Of a stretch of DNA of 64,000 bases, positions 51,420 to 63,675 are shown one piece after another. The DNA comes from Trichaptum fuscoviolaceum (Eukaryota > Basidiomycota > Agaricomycetes > Hymenochaetales > Trichaptaceae): the NCBI GenBank assembly GCA_910574455.1, contig CAJSYZ010000011.1, positions 930,001 through 994,000 of the forward strand, read 5' to 3'. The first letter of the stretch is position 1. Each line of letters begins with the position of its first letter. The notes beneath the pieces are model-generated. The model was not told the origin of the DNA, did no database searches, and saw only the letters and a program-made list of their open reading frames with translations. Made by a program: the position numbers and the translations under genes.

Positions 51420-53748
51420 ATGGACGCCCATTCAAGTTCTTCTTCGCCACCACGTACAACGAGTCCGGAGGGCGAGCTCAATGACGCATTTGAGTTTCCA
51501 AGAGGAGCCACGACATCGAGCGCCGTGAAGAAATCCCGCCGACAGACCGCTTTCTATCCTAACATGAACGCGTCGAACAAGCCCCAGAAGCCGTTCAGCA
51601 GGAGTGCAGCGAAGCGGGAGAGTGTCATGGCGCTGGGGAGCATCGAGCATCTGCAGCATTACTTCACGAAGACCGGGCTTGCCGCGAAGGAGAAGTGCGT
51701 TGCTTCATTTTTTCCCAAATAACTGCTGTTTTTCACTCAGTCGTTCACATCATGTAGTCCTTTGAAGCCTAGTTCTGGCCTTGTACCCGCAATCGGGACT
51801 GCATCGCATCGCCCAGCGATCCCATCTCTGGGCACCGTGCAGGAGTTCCATCTACCGCAAACTCCAGTCATTGCAAATTACCCCCGTCCTCCATTTCCTG
51901 TTATTGAGAAAACATATGAAGTCGATCCTGAGATCCTCAAGCCTGGGGTGATCAGGGATCTGGATGCTGTGTCCGATGCTTGGGGATTGAGCGGCCCAGC
52001 GAACTCGAATCATCTGAGCGTGGACAAGGCTGAGGAGGACTTTGACGTGCTTGCGACTCTAAAGCTCACGACACATCTAATTCGCTCTGTGCGAAATTAT
52101 GTACTATCCTTGCTAGACGACTCTGTCATCCCTGCAGCGGAACAGCCGAACTTCAGACCTCGGACCTTCACACCTGTACCCGTAAAACGCTCCGTATCAA
52201 ATCCTTCCTCATCATCAGAGCCTCAGGCACGCATTCGACGTTCGGCCCTCGACGTGCTTACGGTGCTCCGTGCACTTGAGGAAACCTCACGTCTCCCCCT
52301 TTCCGACGAAGCCTACGATGCCCAGAGCGACCATATTTCGTCTCGGGATACGAACGGCTCCCGCTCCCCTGCTCCATCGCATACCCCACTCGCTTCCGAG
52401 GACGGCGACCACGAGCACGAACATGCGCATGACGTTTCTTTCGCGATCTCTGTAGTGTCCATTCCTGGCCGCCCAGAAGGGGTCCCTGTATGGGACGATG
52501 AAGACACCTACGACAATGTCGATGAGGACCAGGAGGGCAAGCGGGATGTGTGGGACGAGCGGTTAGTCCTCGGAGGTGGCTGGTTATACCGACAAGATAT
52601 CCGCCTTGCGGACCTTACGAAAGAGAAGGAGGCAGTGAACAAGTACCTTGATATTGTGGACGAGGTGCTCTTCCATGGATCTACTCCAGATGGGAAGCGC
52701 GGTTGGGTTCGCGAGCAAGAAGAGCGCGAGAGAGCGGAAAGAGAAGGGAAGACGAAAGGGAGACGAACAAGCCTTGGCAGGCAGACGATAAGAGAGGAAG
52801 CAAGCCCAGACCGCGGAAGTGATAACGGAGTATTCGAAGCTTCTGTTCGCGACATGACAATAAGTGAAGAAGCAGAAGAGGACGAGGAAGACGAGGAGGG
52901 GGGTAGCATTGACGATCAGCATCTCCCGGAATGGGCCAAACGATCAAGATTTACAGAAGATGCTTTAGGTACGACCTCTATTCCTTTCTTCACTCATAGT
53001 ACGCCTTTCTGACCCCTCGAGCAGCTCGTGCGCATGCACTTCTCACAGCACTCCTCCCTTTATCTCTCCAACCTCTGCTCCCAACGCCTTACACTTCTCG
53101 GAATGAGCTTCTCACCGCGCTGTCATCAGGTCAGTTACTTTGCGTAGCCTACAATACCGGCGTCCGACGCAGCAAAAAGCCATGGGGCTACATCAACAAG
53201 GATTCCATCCACGATATAGCTGCGCTCGAAGCTCGGGCGGAAGCAGACGGGGAAGGCGAGAGTAAAGAGGCCGCTGAGAAGCTCAAGAAGGGCTGGACGT
53301 TCAGAAGAACGGATAATCTTAGGCTTTGGGCTGCGTAAGTTCTTCAATAATTATACAACAGCTTCTGATGGATCGTCGAGCGACATATTACTCTTCTCTA
53401 CCTTCTTTCGATGACTGCTCGCCGTCACGCTAGCTGTAATGGAACTGCGAAGAACTTCTTTCTAACTACACTTTGCTTTATTGTTATTGCAGTGCTCTGA
53501 AACTCCGTTACCTCATTCCGGTCGTGACGCCTGTTTCTGTTACGAATCTCGATTCCAAGTCCGCGAACTCAACACCGACAGCATCTCCCGCGCCCACAAG
53601 AGCAAAGTTTGGCGCTGTTGCGGAGCCTCTTCTCATGTTCGACGCAAAAGCTGTTGCACGGAAAGACGAAGGATGGGAGTCGTTGCTGGAAGCCGCGGTA
53701 CTTCGATGGGTGACCGCCGTTGTCGAAGAGAAGAGGGGTGAGCGATGA
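51420..53748 (+). CDS. Conserved-looking fungal protein of unknown function
   Basis: Exon 1 (51420-51694) joins to a long exon (about 51757-52969) and then to exons around 53020-53335 and 53493-53748; about 680 residues. The N-terminus is Ser/Pro/basic. The middle has helical segments (DFDVLATLKLTTHLIRSVRNYVLSLL), an acidic His-Glu stretch, a LVLGGGWLYRQDIRLADL block, and a very acidic run (EEAEEDEEDEEGG). The C-terminal part (LLTALSSGQLLCVAYNTGV, KPWGYINKDSIHD, WTFRRTDNLRLWAAALKLRY) has the pattern of a calponin-homology-like helical bundle, with LLCVAYN where CH domains have LCxLxN. That is only a suggestion. The start is the first ATG of the open frame. The stop at 53746-53748 could be bypassed by a GTGAGC donor just before it. 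Confidence 0.75.
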
Positions 53749-54239
53749 TTGCTAACGCTGGAATCAATGATGAAATAAAACGATCATAACACACGACAAC
53801 GGATTGAGACGCAGCAGTGCATATACCAAGTTTTGCTCGCTTTAAGAATGCTGTGCGCATGGATTTATGATACCAAACAAATGTATGTACTGTAACAATT
53901 ACAATTCATAGCTGTCGATACTATGCAGAGAGTCTGCTGGGTCTTCGATAGGAAAGACCATCCAATGTTCAGTCTAAATATTCGCCGAATATTCCGACAT
54001 TTTCCTAATACCTCAGCGCAGGGATCTCACCACTTCGCACTTCTGAGTGGTCTGATAGTTGGGCGAGACTGAGATTCGCGTATTACAAAAACACGAAAAA
54101 GGCAATAATATTTGTTGCGTGACTTCAGGTGAAATATATATAAAGGCGAGAAAAAAGTTATTGGGCTCCCACCACCTTCTACTCGCCCCCCTCCTCAACA
54201 GTTCACACTTGCCACGACGGTGACGACGGCGCTTGGACG
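53749..54239. other. Intergenic region
   Basis: Promoter of ERG25 and 3' flank of the preceding gene. No gene is seen. Confidence 0.5.
54135..54144 (+). promoter_or_regulatory. TATA box of ERG25
   Basis: TATATATAAA lies 96 nt upstream of the ERG25 ATG at 54240. Confidence 0.6.
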
Positions 54240-55328
54240 ATGTCGAACTTCACAGCACCTGCGTACCATTCTACTGAGTTCCTTTACGCGAACACAGATT
54301 TCACGCAGCTGAACTGGCTCGAGCTCAAATGGGCGCAATGGTATCTATGGTTCGACAACCCAGCTGTTGCAACAGGTCTCATGAGCTTCATTCTTCATGA
54401 GATTGTCTACTTTGGTCGCTGTATTCCCTGGATCATCATCGACGCGATCCCGTACTTCAGGAGATGGAAGCTACAGCCTAACAAAATCCCGACCGCTAAG
54501 GAACAGTGGGAATGCACTAAGCTCGTCCTCTTCTCGCACTTCACCATTGAGCTACCTCAAGTATGTTCCTTGTCTTCTCCTACAGATTGCGAGAGCTAAC
54601 CTATGAACAGATTTGGTTCTTCCACCCCATCGCAGAATACTTCGGCCTCGCAACGTACCAAGTTCCTTTCCCTGCTCTGAAAACAATGTTGGGCCAAATC
54701 GCTCTGTTCTTCATCTTTGAAGACGCGTGGCACTTCTTCTCGCACCAGGCTTTACATTACGGACCTCTTTACAAGCACATTCATAAGATCCACCACAAAT
54801 ACTCTGCTCCCTTTGGTCTCGCTGCCGAGTACGCGCACCCACTTGAAGTTCTCATTCTTGGGATGGGCACCATTGGTGGACCGCTGTTGTACTGCTACGT
54901 CACGCAAAACTTGCATATCTTCACGGTTTATGCTTGGGTCACGCTCCGCCTATTCCAGGCTATCGATGCCCACAGTGGCTACGGTACGTTATCGAGTTTG
55001 TAATATAAGGTTGGGATTCTAGACTTATAACTATTCCTTAGACTTCCCTTGGTCTTTGCAGCACATCTTCCCTCTGTGGTCCGGCGCTGACCATCACGAC
55101 TTCCATCACATGGCATTCACGAACAACTTCTCGACTTCGTTCCGTTACCTTGACTTCATCTTCGGCACCGACGATAAATACCGGGCGCACAAGGCTAAGC
55201 TCGCTGCTACCCGGCGTCATGGGGCTACCAAAGAAGAGCAGGCGGCTCTTGAGAAGAAGTTATTTGAAGAGACGGAGCGTGAGGGTGTACTTGCCGAGCA
55301 GCTCGCTGAAAAGTCATCGAAGTGGTAG
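54240..55328 (+). CDS. ERG25: C-4 methylsterol oxidase
   Basis: Di-iron ER membrane oxygenase that starts removal of the C-4 methyl groups in ergosterol synthesis. Three exons (54240 to about 54559, 54610 to about 54984, about 55042-55328) give about 325 residues, near the family's ~310. Histidine boxes are present: HFFSH in [18 protein letters not shown] in [11 protein letters not shown], and HHDFHH in [12 protein letters not shown]. Membrane helices surround them, and family words such as [17 protein letters not shown] and IDAHSGYDFPWS are intact. The C-terminal tail is a charged helix rich in Glu and Lys ending SSKW. No damage is seen. Confidence 0.96.
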
Positions 55329-55646
55329 TGGACAGGTTCCTCTTTTTATCGGGCTATTATGACATCTTACGTAGATATAAGCACAACTATTATTTGCAAT
55401 TCCTATTGCTCTAGACAAATTAATGATTACTTTATTAACAATCAGACCGATATATAGTGCACATTGGGTTTCTTGGCTCGGATATACAACTGCTACAGTT
55501 AGTGCTAATGAGTGAAGGGACGCCTATAGTGAAACAAATGGCACGTGAACTACACTTCTGTATCTATGTATATCGTATGGGTGTAAAAAGAGAATGACAA
55601 CAAAAGGAAAGGAAGGTGTAACAAAGGTAGAAAGAAAGGGAGGAAC
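55329..55646. other. Convergent intergenic gap
   Basis: Between the ERG25 stop and the purine permease stop. No gene seen. Confidence 0.5.
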
Positions 55647-58459
55647 TCAGTTGATTCCAAATTTACGTGGAGGGTATTCATAGTTGCCTGGCTCCCAGGT
55701 ATCCGAACCAGTACTGTAGTGTTTGCCTTCCTCAATCGAGATCGAGCGTCGCAGATGTTGCTGTGACATGGGCGACATCGGTGACGGTGGGGGAAATCCT
55801 TCAGGGAATCCATTGCGGATACCAGGGCTCATGTCTTCGAAAGTGATGCCACCTGCGATGCCCAAACCTCTGTTGGCATTCGGCGTATCATCCTCCCAGA
55901 CACGCCAGTTTCCTCGGGCGACGTTGCGCATCCACAGTGGCCGGAATCCGCCCGGAGGGACCTGCCATTTCTCGCCGTTTTCGTACATCGGCGGCATGAT
56001 CCGATTGTTTGTGGCCTTGCGGATGAGGAAGGGAATGAAGTTAAGCAGTGCATAGGAAATAATGCCGGCGATAACGCCGTATGCGATGCTAATAATACGA
56101 GAGTATGTAAATTAGTAAGTCGAGTTAAGAATACAAGATAAATTGACGTACTTGTAAGTAAGAGGTATCATAATGAGTGTTAAGAAGGCTGGGACTGAAT
56201 CGCCAACGTAGTCCCAGTTAATCTCGCGGACACTGAGTGTACTCATTAGAAACTTGTCTCAATAATACATGTACCACTCACTTCCGCATCATCAAGCTTC
56301 CGACGATGACCAGTGCACTTCCCGTTGCCCAGCTTGGAATGGACGCGAAGATGGGGGCGAAAAACACGCTCACGAAGAACATGATTCCAGTCACAACGGC
56401 TGTGATCCCCGTCTTCCCACCCTCAGAGATACCAGTAGCGGACTCGACGAACGCGGTGACGGGGGATGTACCCATCAGCGCGCCCATTGAGATACAAAAT
56501 GCATCGACACAGTACGCGACCGTGCTGTTCTCAAAGTCCAGGGTGACTGGGTCGCGGAGGCCGGCGAACTTGGCCATGGAGTAAAGAGTACCCGTGGTAT
56601 CGAGAATGTCGACATATAAGAACTGACAAAGGAATTAATGATGTGTTAAATCCACAGTAGATTTCCTGATACTTACAGTAACGAGCGCATACCATACACG
56701 GCCGTTCTTGTAGCTTGACCACTAAAAAGAGGGCGGTGAATTGGGTGTTTATCCGAGCTTGACAGTATTCGCTACCTACCTCAATGGCTGCACCTATCTT
56801 TCTCAGAGGGCGGAAGGTCACGACTTGCTTGAAGAAGTCAAAGAGGTCATCTCCCGCAGGTGTATGCGGGAAGTACGTGACAGCCGTGTTCCGAGGCCAA
56901 GAGATGATGGAGACGAGGAAAATGCACATGAGGATCGAGCCGCGTACGCGGTAGAGCATAAGGAAGACCGTAAGGATACCGCCGACGAATATCCCGAGCC
57001 ACATGCGAGGGTCCTGGAGCACTCGACGAGCACAGTATCCTGTCAGGCCTTCGACGAAGTCTGTGAACCATGAAGTCGCACTTGTCAGCTAGCTCGTAGC
57101 ATGCGCATAGCTCAGTGATCAATACAGACCTTCTGCCTTGCATCCGCCAAGACCTACATAATTAGTTGTGTCACCACCTACGACACCGAGACCCCCTGAC
57201 GCTATTTCAAATTCGTTAGTAGGGTGTTTTGAGCGTCAGATACGGGGTATACATACACAACCCAATGAATCTGATAGTGCGGCCGGTTTGAAATTAGCAA
57301 TCTAGAGCTACTGGGAGATAAAATATATCACATACGCAATGAACAGGCCAATGCCGGAGCCTACGGCCAAGACGAGAGACTGGGGCATGGCACGTGCAAG
57401 CCATTGGCGTATCCCGAAGATTGACAGGAAGAAGAAGATCCATCTGAGTGTCCGGACCAGAACATCCATGAAGAGGCAGAAGCAGATCGTCCGAGATCGT
57501 GTTTCATACACACGAAAGTGCATTCATTGCCATGCATAACCAATCTTGTCAGAAAGTAGGCACCGGCGCCCGGGATAGTCGTTTGATCCGTATACACAGA
57601 CAGGTTTGACAGCAAGTTGGCACAAGTTCAACGGAGGCAATGATTGATAGGGAGGAACGCGGAACGTTAGTGTGGTGGACTTTAACATTGAAGGTACGGA
57701 CTAACCCTTCTAGGAATACAGCAGCCAATGCCTCGCGATAAGTAGTTGTTCCCGTGCCATGGAACCCTACAATCGAGTAGGCAAACTTTCAGAGTGTGTT
57801 AGTTGGGATATAAGCTTTCACGACGAAATTTCACGCACATAAGCATTCAAACCTAATCCTGGAGCAAGTCCTACAGGCATATTCGCGAAGATACCCATGA
57901 ATGCTGATGCAAGCGCAGAGATGGCTGCAGTGGTTGTGATAAGGTCCCGCCTAACGTCGCTCACGCAAAGAAGGTATGTCTCGTCCGTTGAACAACCGTC
58001 TCCGGCTTCGCAGACACAAGTTCCCCCAGAGTCCGAGAGGATAGAAGCGTTAACGGAGATCTTCAAAGAGATTACTTCAGATCTTCCGAGGAAGTGTATG
58101 TTGTACTATTCACTTACAATGTATGCCATAGCTGCCTACAAAAGGGGAAGCAAATTGAATAACGGAAGATATTAAACTTCTACCACACTCACCCATGTTG
58201 TCAGACCTGCGCGGATTTCTGTCTATAAGTTCGTTTCCTGTTAAGTTTTTTCTGGTATCTCGAGACGAGAGTAGCTTACTGTGAACCGCGACCCAATTCT
58301 CGATTTAGGATGGCCCGAGCCTTCGAGCCTGAACCACCAACCGAAACTCGAGGCAGCTACCTACAGTAGTAAAAAAGGAGTAAGCATGAATGTCAGTAGA
58401 ATACAAGCTTCGCTGTCCATACTCACCCTTGCATTCAATCGATCAAAGAACGTCAACAT
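55647..58459 (-). CDS. AzgA-family purine (hypoxanthine/adenine/guanine) permease
   Basis: Plasma-membrane H+ symporter of the AzgA/GhxP branch of nucleobase transporters. About 13 small exons. The start at 58457-58459 gives [12 protein letters not shown], then [39 protein letters not shown], which fits the family N-terminus. Further motifs are [31 protein letters not shown] (GLGLNAY signature), [34 protein letters not shown], and [17 protein letters not shown] with its conserved ESATG and EGG. The C-terminus is a long hydrophilic Pro/Ser tail ending PPRKFGIN at stop 55647-55649. Family members are about 580 residues. Confidence 0.93.
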
Positions 58460-60066
58460 CCTGGTTAACTATACCCTGTTCCACACAACGTATATCTCAA
58501 ATCCCAAAAGAAGAGTGTTAGGTGTTAGGCTGGCCGAAGCCTGTTCAGAGCGAAGAGAAGGCGGTACGGAAGCACACCGAGGACAGAGGGGGAAAGGGGG
58601 GGAGGGGATATCACGATGACACTCCCAGCAGCGACATATATGTGTCGCATGTCCATATGTCAAGGAAATTTGAAAATTTAGAGTTGCCATATGAAGGAGC
58701 AGAGCCAGACCGGAATATATCATATCTGCCAGTCGATCATGCTAAACCGTCTCCGGGCACAAGAAAGACCCTTATCGGGGCTTGTAGGTGAAATCTGTGT
58801 GAATGACCTGAACGCTCGGCTCTTAGCGCCACGCGGTCCGGAAAAAAACCCTCGCACATAGAGCTGGGTAACACCGAAGCCGACGAATCGCAGGCAGCAC
58901 AGGATGGGTTTACGGAAAGGGCTTTCATCCGAGTGCTGAACAGAATGAAGTTACTGAACACACTGCCATGAGCCTGGCCGAGAAATCAAATTCGACTGGC
59001 TCGGTTTCACAAGCGATACACTTCTCGACCGTATCTTACCGGCCGAATTCACTGAACACTCGCCATCAGAACTACAATTTCCGAGACGTGCTGGCGTGGT
59101 GGAAGAAGGGCCGCCCAAGTACAACCGTTCGAAGGCCGTATGTCTGTGCATATGGCTTGACCGAATACACGGTCAGAGGCTAAAGTGCTTTAGGAAGAGA
59201 ATGGTGGACGTACCAGGGACGACAGATCTTCAAGTCTAATCTCAATACATTCACTTTTTTAAATGCCCCTGTCTCGCGTGCTTCGCTGCCTTACACATGA
59301 AAGGTCTGTTCCTATCAGCCTCGCCCTCCTCTCATGGTCCAGCCTACCAGAGTCTAATACCCCGCAGGAGAAAGGGCGTCTGTCCTTTGTTTTCGGATAT
59401 GTACGATCCTGTTGATGCAAAATTCTCTGGGAAATCCTCGTTTCAGAATATGGATCAATGTTTGAAGCGCAACTCATCGAGTTTTCGGAGAGTTCCCATA
59501 GTATAGGGTCCGAAGCCCTCCACGCTGACTATACCAAATACCATGGTACTGTAGATAGATGGGAAAATTGATAGTACGAGCTGACGACTGTTTGCCATCC
59601 TATTGCGAGCTCCCGGTCGGCAGCATGCATTTACCTTAGCAGTACGACGGTGGCACTTTCACTGCAGGGGGAAAGCATCAATCCAGATCGTCATCGTCCA
59701 ATCGGCGACACTCAGACCTTGGACAGATGACGACCGATGCAGAGGCACAGTATTCGATGCCAGTCTCCATGAGACTACGGTATGTAACCCGTCGGTAGAT
59801 GAATAAATTGCAAGCAAGTTGTTGAAGTATACAAGATGCAGTTGGGATTTGTTGCCAAGCAATGAACTGGTACGGTTTGGGGTTCTCGTACGGTGACCGA
59901 CGCTTCAAGACAGATCTGTTTGTTCGATACTATAGCAAAGCTTCAAATTGAAGTTCCCACGCTCACTGGCACATCCTGTCTTCAACAATTACAAACTATA
60001 GAGGATTGAAAACGTGTTCATATGTTTTGAATTTATTTGTTTACATGACGCAGATACATAGGATCT
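58460..60066. other. 1.6-kb intergenic region
   Basis: No gene supported on either strand. Short frames only; the minus-strand side is the promoter of the permease. Confidence 0.5.
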
Positions 60067-61285
60067 TCATACAACAGGGGTGGGATTATATTTAGCCTTG
60101 TAATTTTCCTCCTTGAGGTTAACATATTCCATTATCTTGAGCCACAAATCACGCCTCACATGCGCGCTAACTTCCCGTAGTTCGTGAGCACAACCAGCGC
60201 AGCACACAATCGGTTTCGGTTCGGGATCACCGCTGGTGTGGTCAAAGGCGAGGATGTCCGACTTCTTCTGTCGTACGGCGACCCACATGCGTTCGAAGAC
60301 GAGGAAGGGGTCGACCACGTTCTTGTCTGCGCGGCGGAACTTCTCGCCACCGGGGAGGCCGACCATCATGCGCATGATCTGCTCCTGGACGCGCGAGAAC
60401 ACGAACTTGCACCTATTCTTCTCCGGAGCCTCGCAGTTCTCGACCTGGAGGCGCTCCTCGAGGTAAATATGGCAGATGTCGCGCAGGTAGCGGAAGGTGA
60501 AGTCCTTGAGCGGGATGAGCGCGTTGAAGTCGCGGTCGGAGAGGCGGTTGACTTTCTCGTTCATGTACGGGATGTGCTCGCCGCCGGCGAGCGGGCCCGT
60601 GCCCACGTTGATGGTGGGGAGTGTGTAGCGCGTGAGGTCGTAGTACGCGCCGGGCAGGATTTCAGACAGGTCGAGTTCGCGCGCGAGTCTGACTGCGTGG
60701 ATCGGGTGGGCGAAGCCATCCAGAGGGTGCAGCATTTGGTCTCCTATGCGGCATCGTTGTTCGCGCTCGACCCATCGCGAGCCGCGACAGGGATAGTCGT
60801 TTAGGAGGTGGTGGTAGGCGACGGCGTAAAGATCGTCCATTCCATATTTCTTCGCGAGAAGGAGGACACCACGAATAGTAGCGAGGCGCTTCTTGTCTAG
60901 CAGGTCGAAGCCCCTGATGAACGGTGTCAGCGCTGTCCGAAGAACAAATTTCAAGAAAATACAAGACTTACAAGCCATCGTACACTGCGGAGAGCCAGTA
61001 CCCGACGTCTACGGGATGGTCGTCGAGAGTGATATAGGTCGTGAATTTGTTCCAGTCGACGTTAAGTAAATCTTCCAGGCTGCCAAGGCCGAGCTTGGCC
61101 TGAAGTCTTTTGGCAAGGACCATTGAAGTGTGCATCATCACCCCGGCGTGCACTCGGAAGGCGACGGGCACTTTGCTGTCCGGGGCTGTGGCGAGGAAAA
61201 TGAGGTTGCCATCTTCGAGCCAAACGTTCTCGTGAGGGATAAAGTCGTGGGTCTCAGAAGTCGTTGCAGTGGGTAAGTTAGACAT
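60067..61285 (-). CDS. Fungal BTB/POZ-domain protein
   Basis: Two exons (60972-61285 and 60067-60913) give 386 residues. The first ~190 residues fit the fungal BTB fold. DGNLIFLATAPDSKVPVAFRVHAGVMMHTS is the strand-helix core (DGN-L for the usual DGD-V). DVGYWLSAVYDGL and RLATIRGVLLLAKKYGMDDLYAVA are the closing helices. The rest has no recognised domain; a Cys pair (CCAGCAHELR) and a final DLWLKIMEYVNLKEENYKAKYNP helix are seen. Such proteins are expanded in mushroom genomes and their partners are mostly unknown; a link to Cullin-3 ubiquitin ligases is family inference only. Confidence 0.82.
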
Positions 61286-62034
61286 CTTGAATTGGTGAAG
61301 ATGCTGAGAGTAGAGATGCTTATGAAAGTGGTAGAGTCGACGAGAGTAGTGAGAAAACAGAGTTGGAAGGTGTTGCGATTTGTGAGTCTTCGAGCTACCA
61401 TCACAGAACACTTTATACGTTTGTGCATCCTTCCCAGGGATGTACGGGTGTCTCGTGTGTTCAAGCAGCAAAACCCAAACAGAGCAGTCAGAAGCGTTCC
61501 GACACACCAATTCGAACAATAGACGTCGTTTTGAGCTGTAGGATTCTAGTTCAGACTGGTGGAAGTGTCAACACAGGTCCGCTCTCAGACATGCTGATTG
61601 GAGGAACAAAAGAAGTGACAGCTCAGAAAGGCTATTAGTATGTGAGACATGACGAGAATCCGAGACCAAAGCTGTGTCGGCGATCCAGGATCGATGTGGG
61701 TGCATGTTGTACACTGACCGGATTAGAATTGAACGAAGCAGAAGATGAAGTGCGGCACGAAAACGACCAATTTGAGTGTTGTCTGAGAGTGAAGCATTAA
61801 GTGAAGGCCGACAGTGAGCGTAATCAGCACGATTTGAGTAGCAGAGGCGCACGTATCTCGATTGTTACGAACGGCAACGCTTCTGTCTGCCGTATAGCAA
61901 GCAATGGACCCGGGCCTACGACCAGCCAGTCCAAGCCCGGATAGACATGAAACATCCCGCGAATGCACGTACATATACATATTCGCACAACTGTCCTCTC
62001 CAAATCTCCAGAGTCCCTGTGGGGGAAGAGGAGG
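61286..62034. other. Intergenic region
   Basis: No gene seen; BTB promoter and 3' flank of the dioxygenase gene. Confidence 0.5.
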
Positions 62035-63203
62035 CTAGACACTAAGTGAATAGCCCACGTCCGTCACGCTACCCTCCATGTCCAACAGGCGATCCAACAT
62101 CGCCCTGGCGCGGCCCTCGGGGAGCGTCTCGCGGAACCGCGCGCCCCGCATCCAGCGGAGCCCGTGCTGGAGGACGTTCCGCGCGCGCGCGGTGCCCCCG
62201 CGCGTGTCGCCCATGGAGGCGTGCAGCGTCGCGCGCACCGCGTGCGGGTCGTAAGTGGCGCAGTGCAGGATGTTGTTGTTGTAGAAGACCGTCTGGCCCG
62301 CTGCACGAGACAACAAACGGACGGACGGAAGGAAGGAGAGAACGCGAGAGATCCGCTTAGCATTTCTTTCGCAATTGGGCACGTAGAGGGAGGTAGGGCC
62401 GCTCACGCTTTATCGTCACCTGGATGGCGCCGGGCATGTCCATCGGATCCTTAGGCGCCTCTGATGTTTCTGAACGTGCTCGCTGCTCTGGAGTGCGCGG
62501 CGTTTTGTGCGAGCCGGGCACGACGAAGAGGCAGGAGTCCTCGTACAGCGCACTTCCGCATCGCTTAGCCTCGCAATTGAGAATGCTCGAGACCAAGACA
62601 GCGACTCACGTATTCCATTGTATCTACACACAGTGTTATGTTTGTAACGACAAACGTAGAAGTGGAGAACTCACACCGTGATGCCAAAGCTGCAGCGCCT
62701 CAACTTCCTCCTCCGACGTCGCATCCTCTCTCACATCATCCCTGTGCCATCTCAGCGCAAACGCATGCGACTCCGGGTTGATCAACAAATTGAACAGCTC
62801 TGCTCACAATCGCGCACGCCAGCCCGTCAGTCATTCAGACGGTCCATGATCCTATTAGACTGTGACCGCACTCACCCATTTGCAGATCCCCCTCCCCGCA
62901 CTCCAGCAGCGCGCACACCGCCCCCGCCAGCGCGTCGCTCGCATACCACCGCGCGAACGCCGGCTCCGCGAGGTCCGGGTGCATGACGTGCTGCACGCCC
63001 CACGCATCCTCGCCGTCGGTGTCGAACGGCGGGAACTGCCTGCCCACCACGCGCCGGTGCGGCCATGCGCCCGCGCGCGTCTTCGCCACGGCGCGCGCGC
63101 AGGCCGCCTGGAGCTCCGCGAAGAGCGGCGCGGGGACGAGGCCGTCGATGATGACGAACCCGTCGCGCTCGAAGCGCTCTTTCGTCGAGCTGGTCGGTGT
63201 CAT
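62035..63203 (-). CDS. Phytanoyl-CoA dioxygenase (PhyH)-family oxygenase
   Basis: Probable Fe(II)/2-oxoglutarate-dependent hydroxylase of a small molecule or lipid. About five exons, roughly 300 residues. The N-terminus ERFERDGFVIIDGLV is typical of PhyH. The iron ligands are visible as H-x-D in LRWHRDDV and a distal His in NNNILHCATY, followed by the Arg of AVRATLHAS (2-oxoglutarate carboxylate). PGSHKTPRTPEQR precedes the distal His, as usual. The intron-split WHHG-IQWNT-ALYEDSCLFVVPGSH core joins in phase. Coding sequence is strikingly GC-rich, with G/C at almost all third positions, compared with its neighbours. The substrate is unknown. Stop TAG is 62035-62037. Confidence 0.87.
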
Positions 63204-63675
63204 TGTCTTTCCTTTTCTTGTTGTTGTTCTTCGTTAGAATGCGATGGAGAGTAACTGGATTTGATGGGCGCAGGTGTCAGAGTGTAGCGTGTGTACACAC
63301 TCGTTCGTTGTTGAGGGGCAGTCGAGCACATGCTCCTCGGACCGCGCAAAACCGAAATCCAAAGCTTGGATCATGGTGCTCAGGCTGTTGCCAGTGAAGA
63401 CGATCTAGAGTGCTTTTATTCTGCGGGTGACAAGAAAATATCCAAGACTATATTTTTGCCTGAATGCCCATTCAGCATTCACCAGAGCTTAGCGTAGCAA
63501 ATATATCTGAGGAGGTGTAGCAGCACGAAGAACTTGAAAGCTGCAATCGGGTCCGCACGGTCACTACGGCGCGTGAATTTCGAGTCCCAGTCTGACTCTC
63601 TTCCACTCATTCGTTTACACACAAGTTGGCCATACAAAATTTAATGGATACTCGACCATAGACATCACATACATA
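63204..63675. other. Intergenic region between divergent genes
   Basis: 472 bp between the dioxygenase start (-) and the tafazzin start (+); shared promoter region, no gene. Confidence 0.5.

Noticed and set aside
60184..60804. 206-codon plus-strand open frame
   Set aside because: Antisense shadow of the GC-biased BTB gene exon; the minus-strand reading has the BTB features.
62862..63254. 130-codon plus-strand frame
   Set aside because: Antisense shadow of the GC-rich dioxygenase gene; the sense frame carries PhyH motifs.
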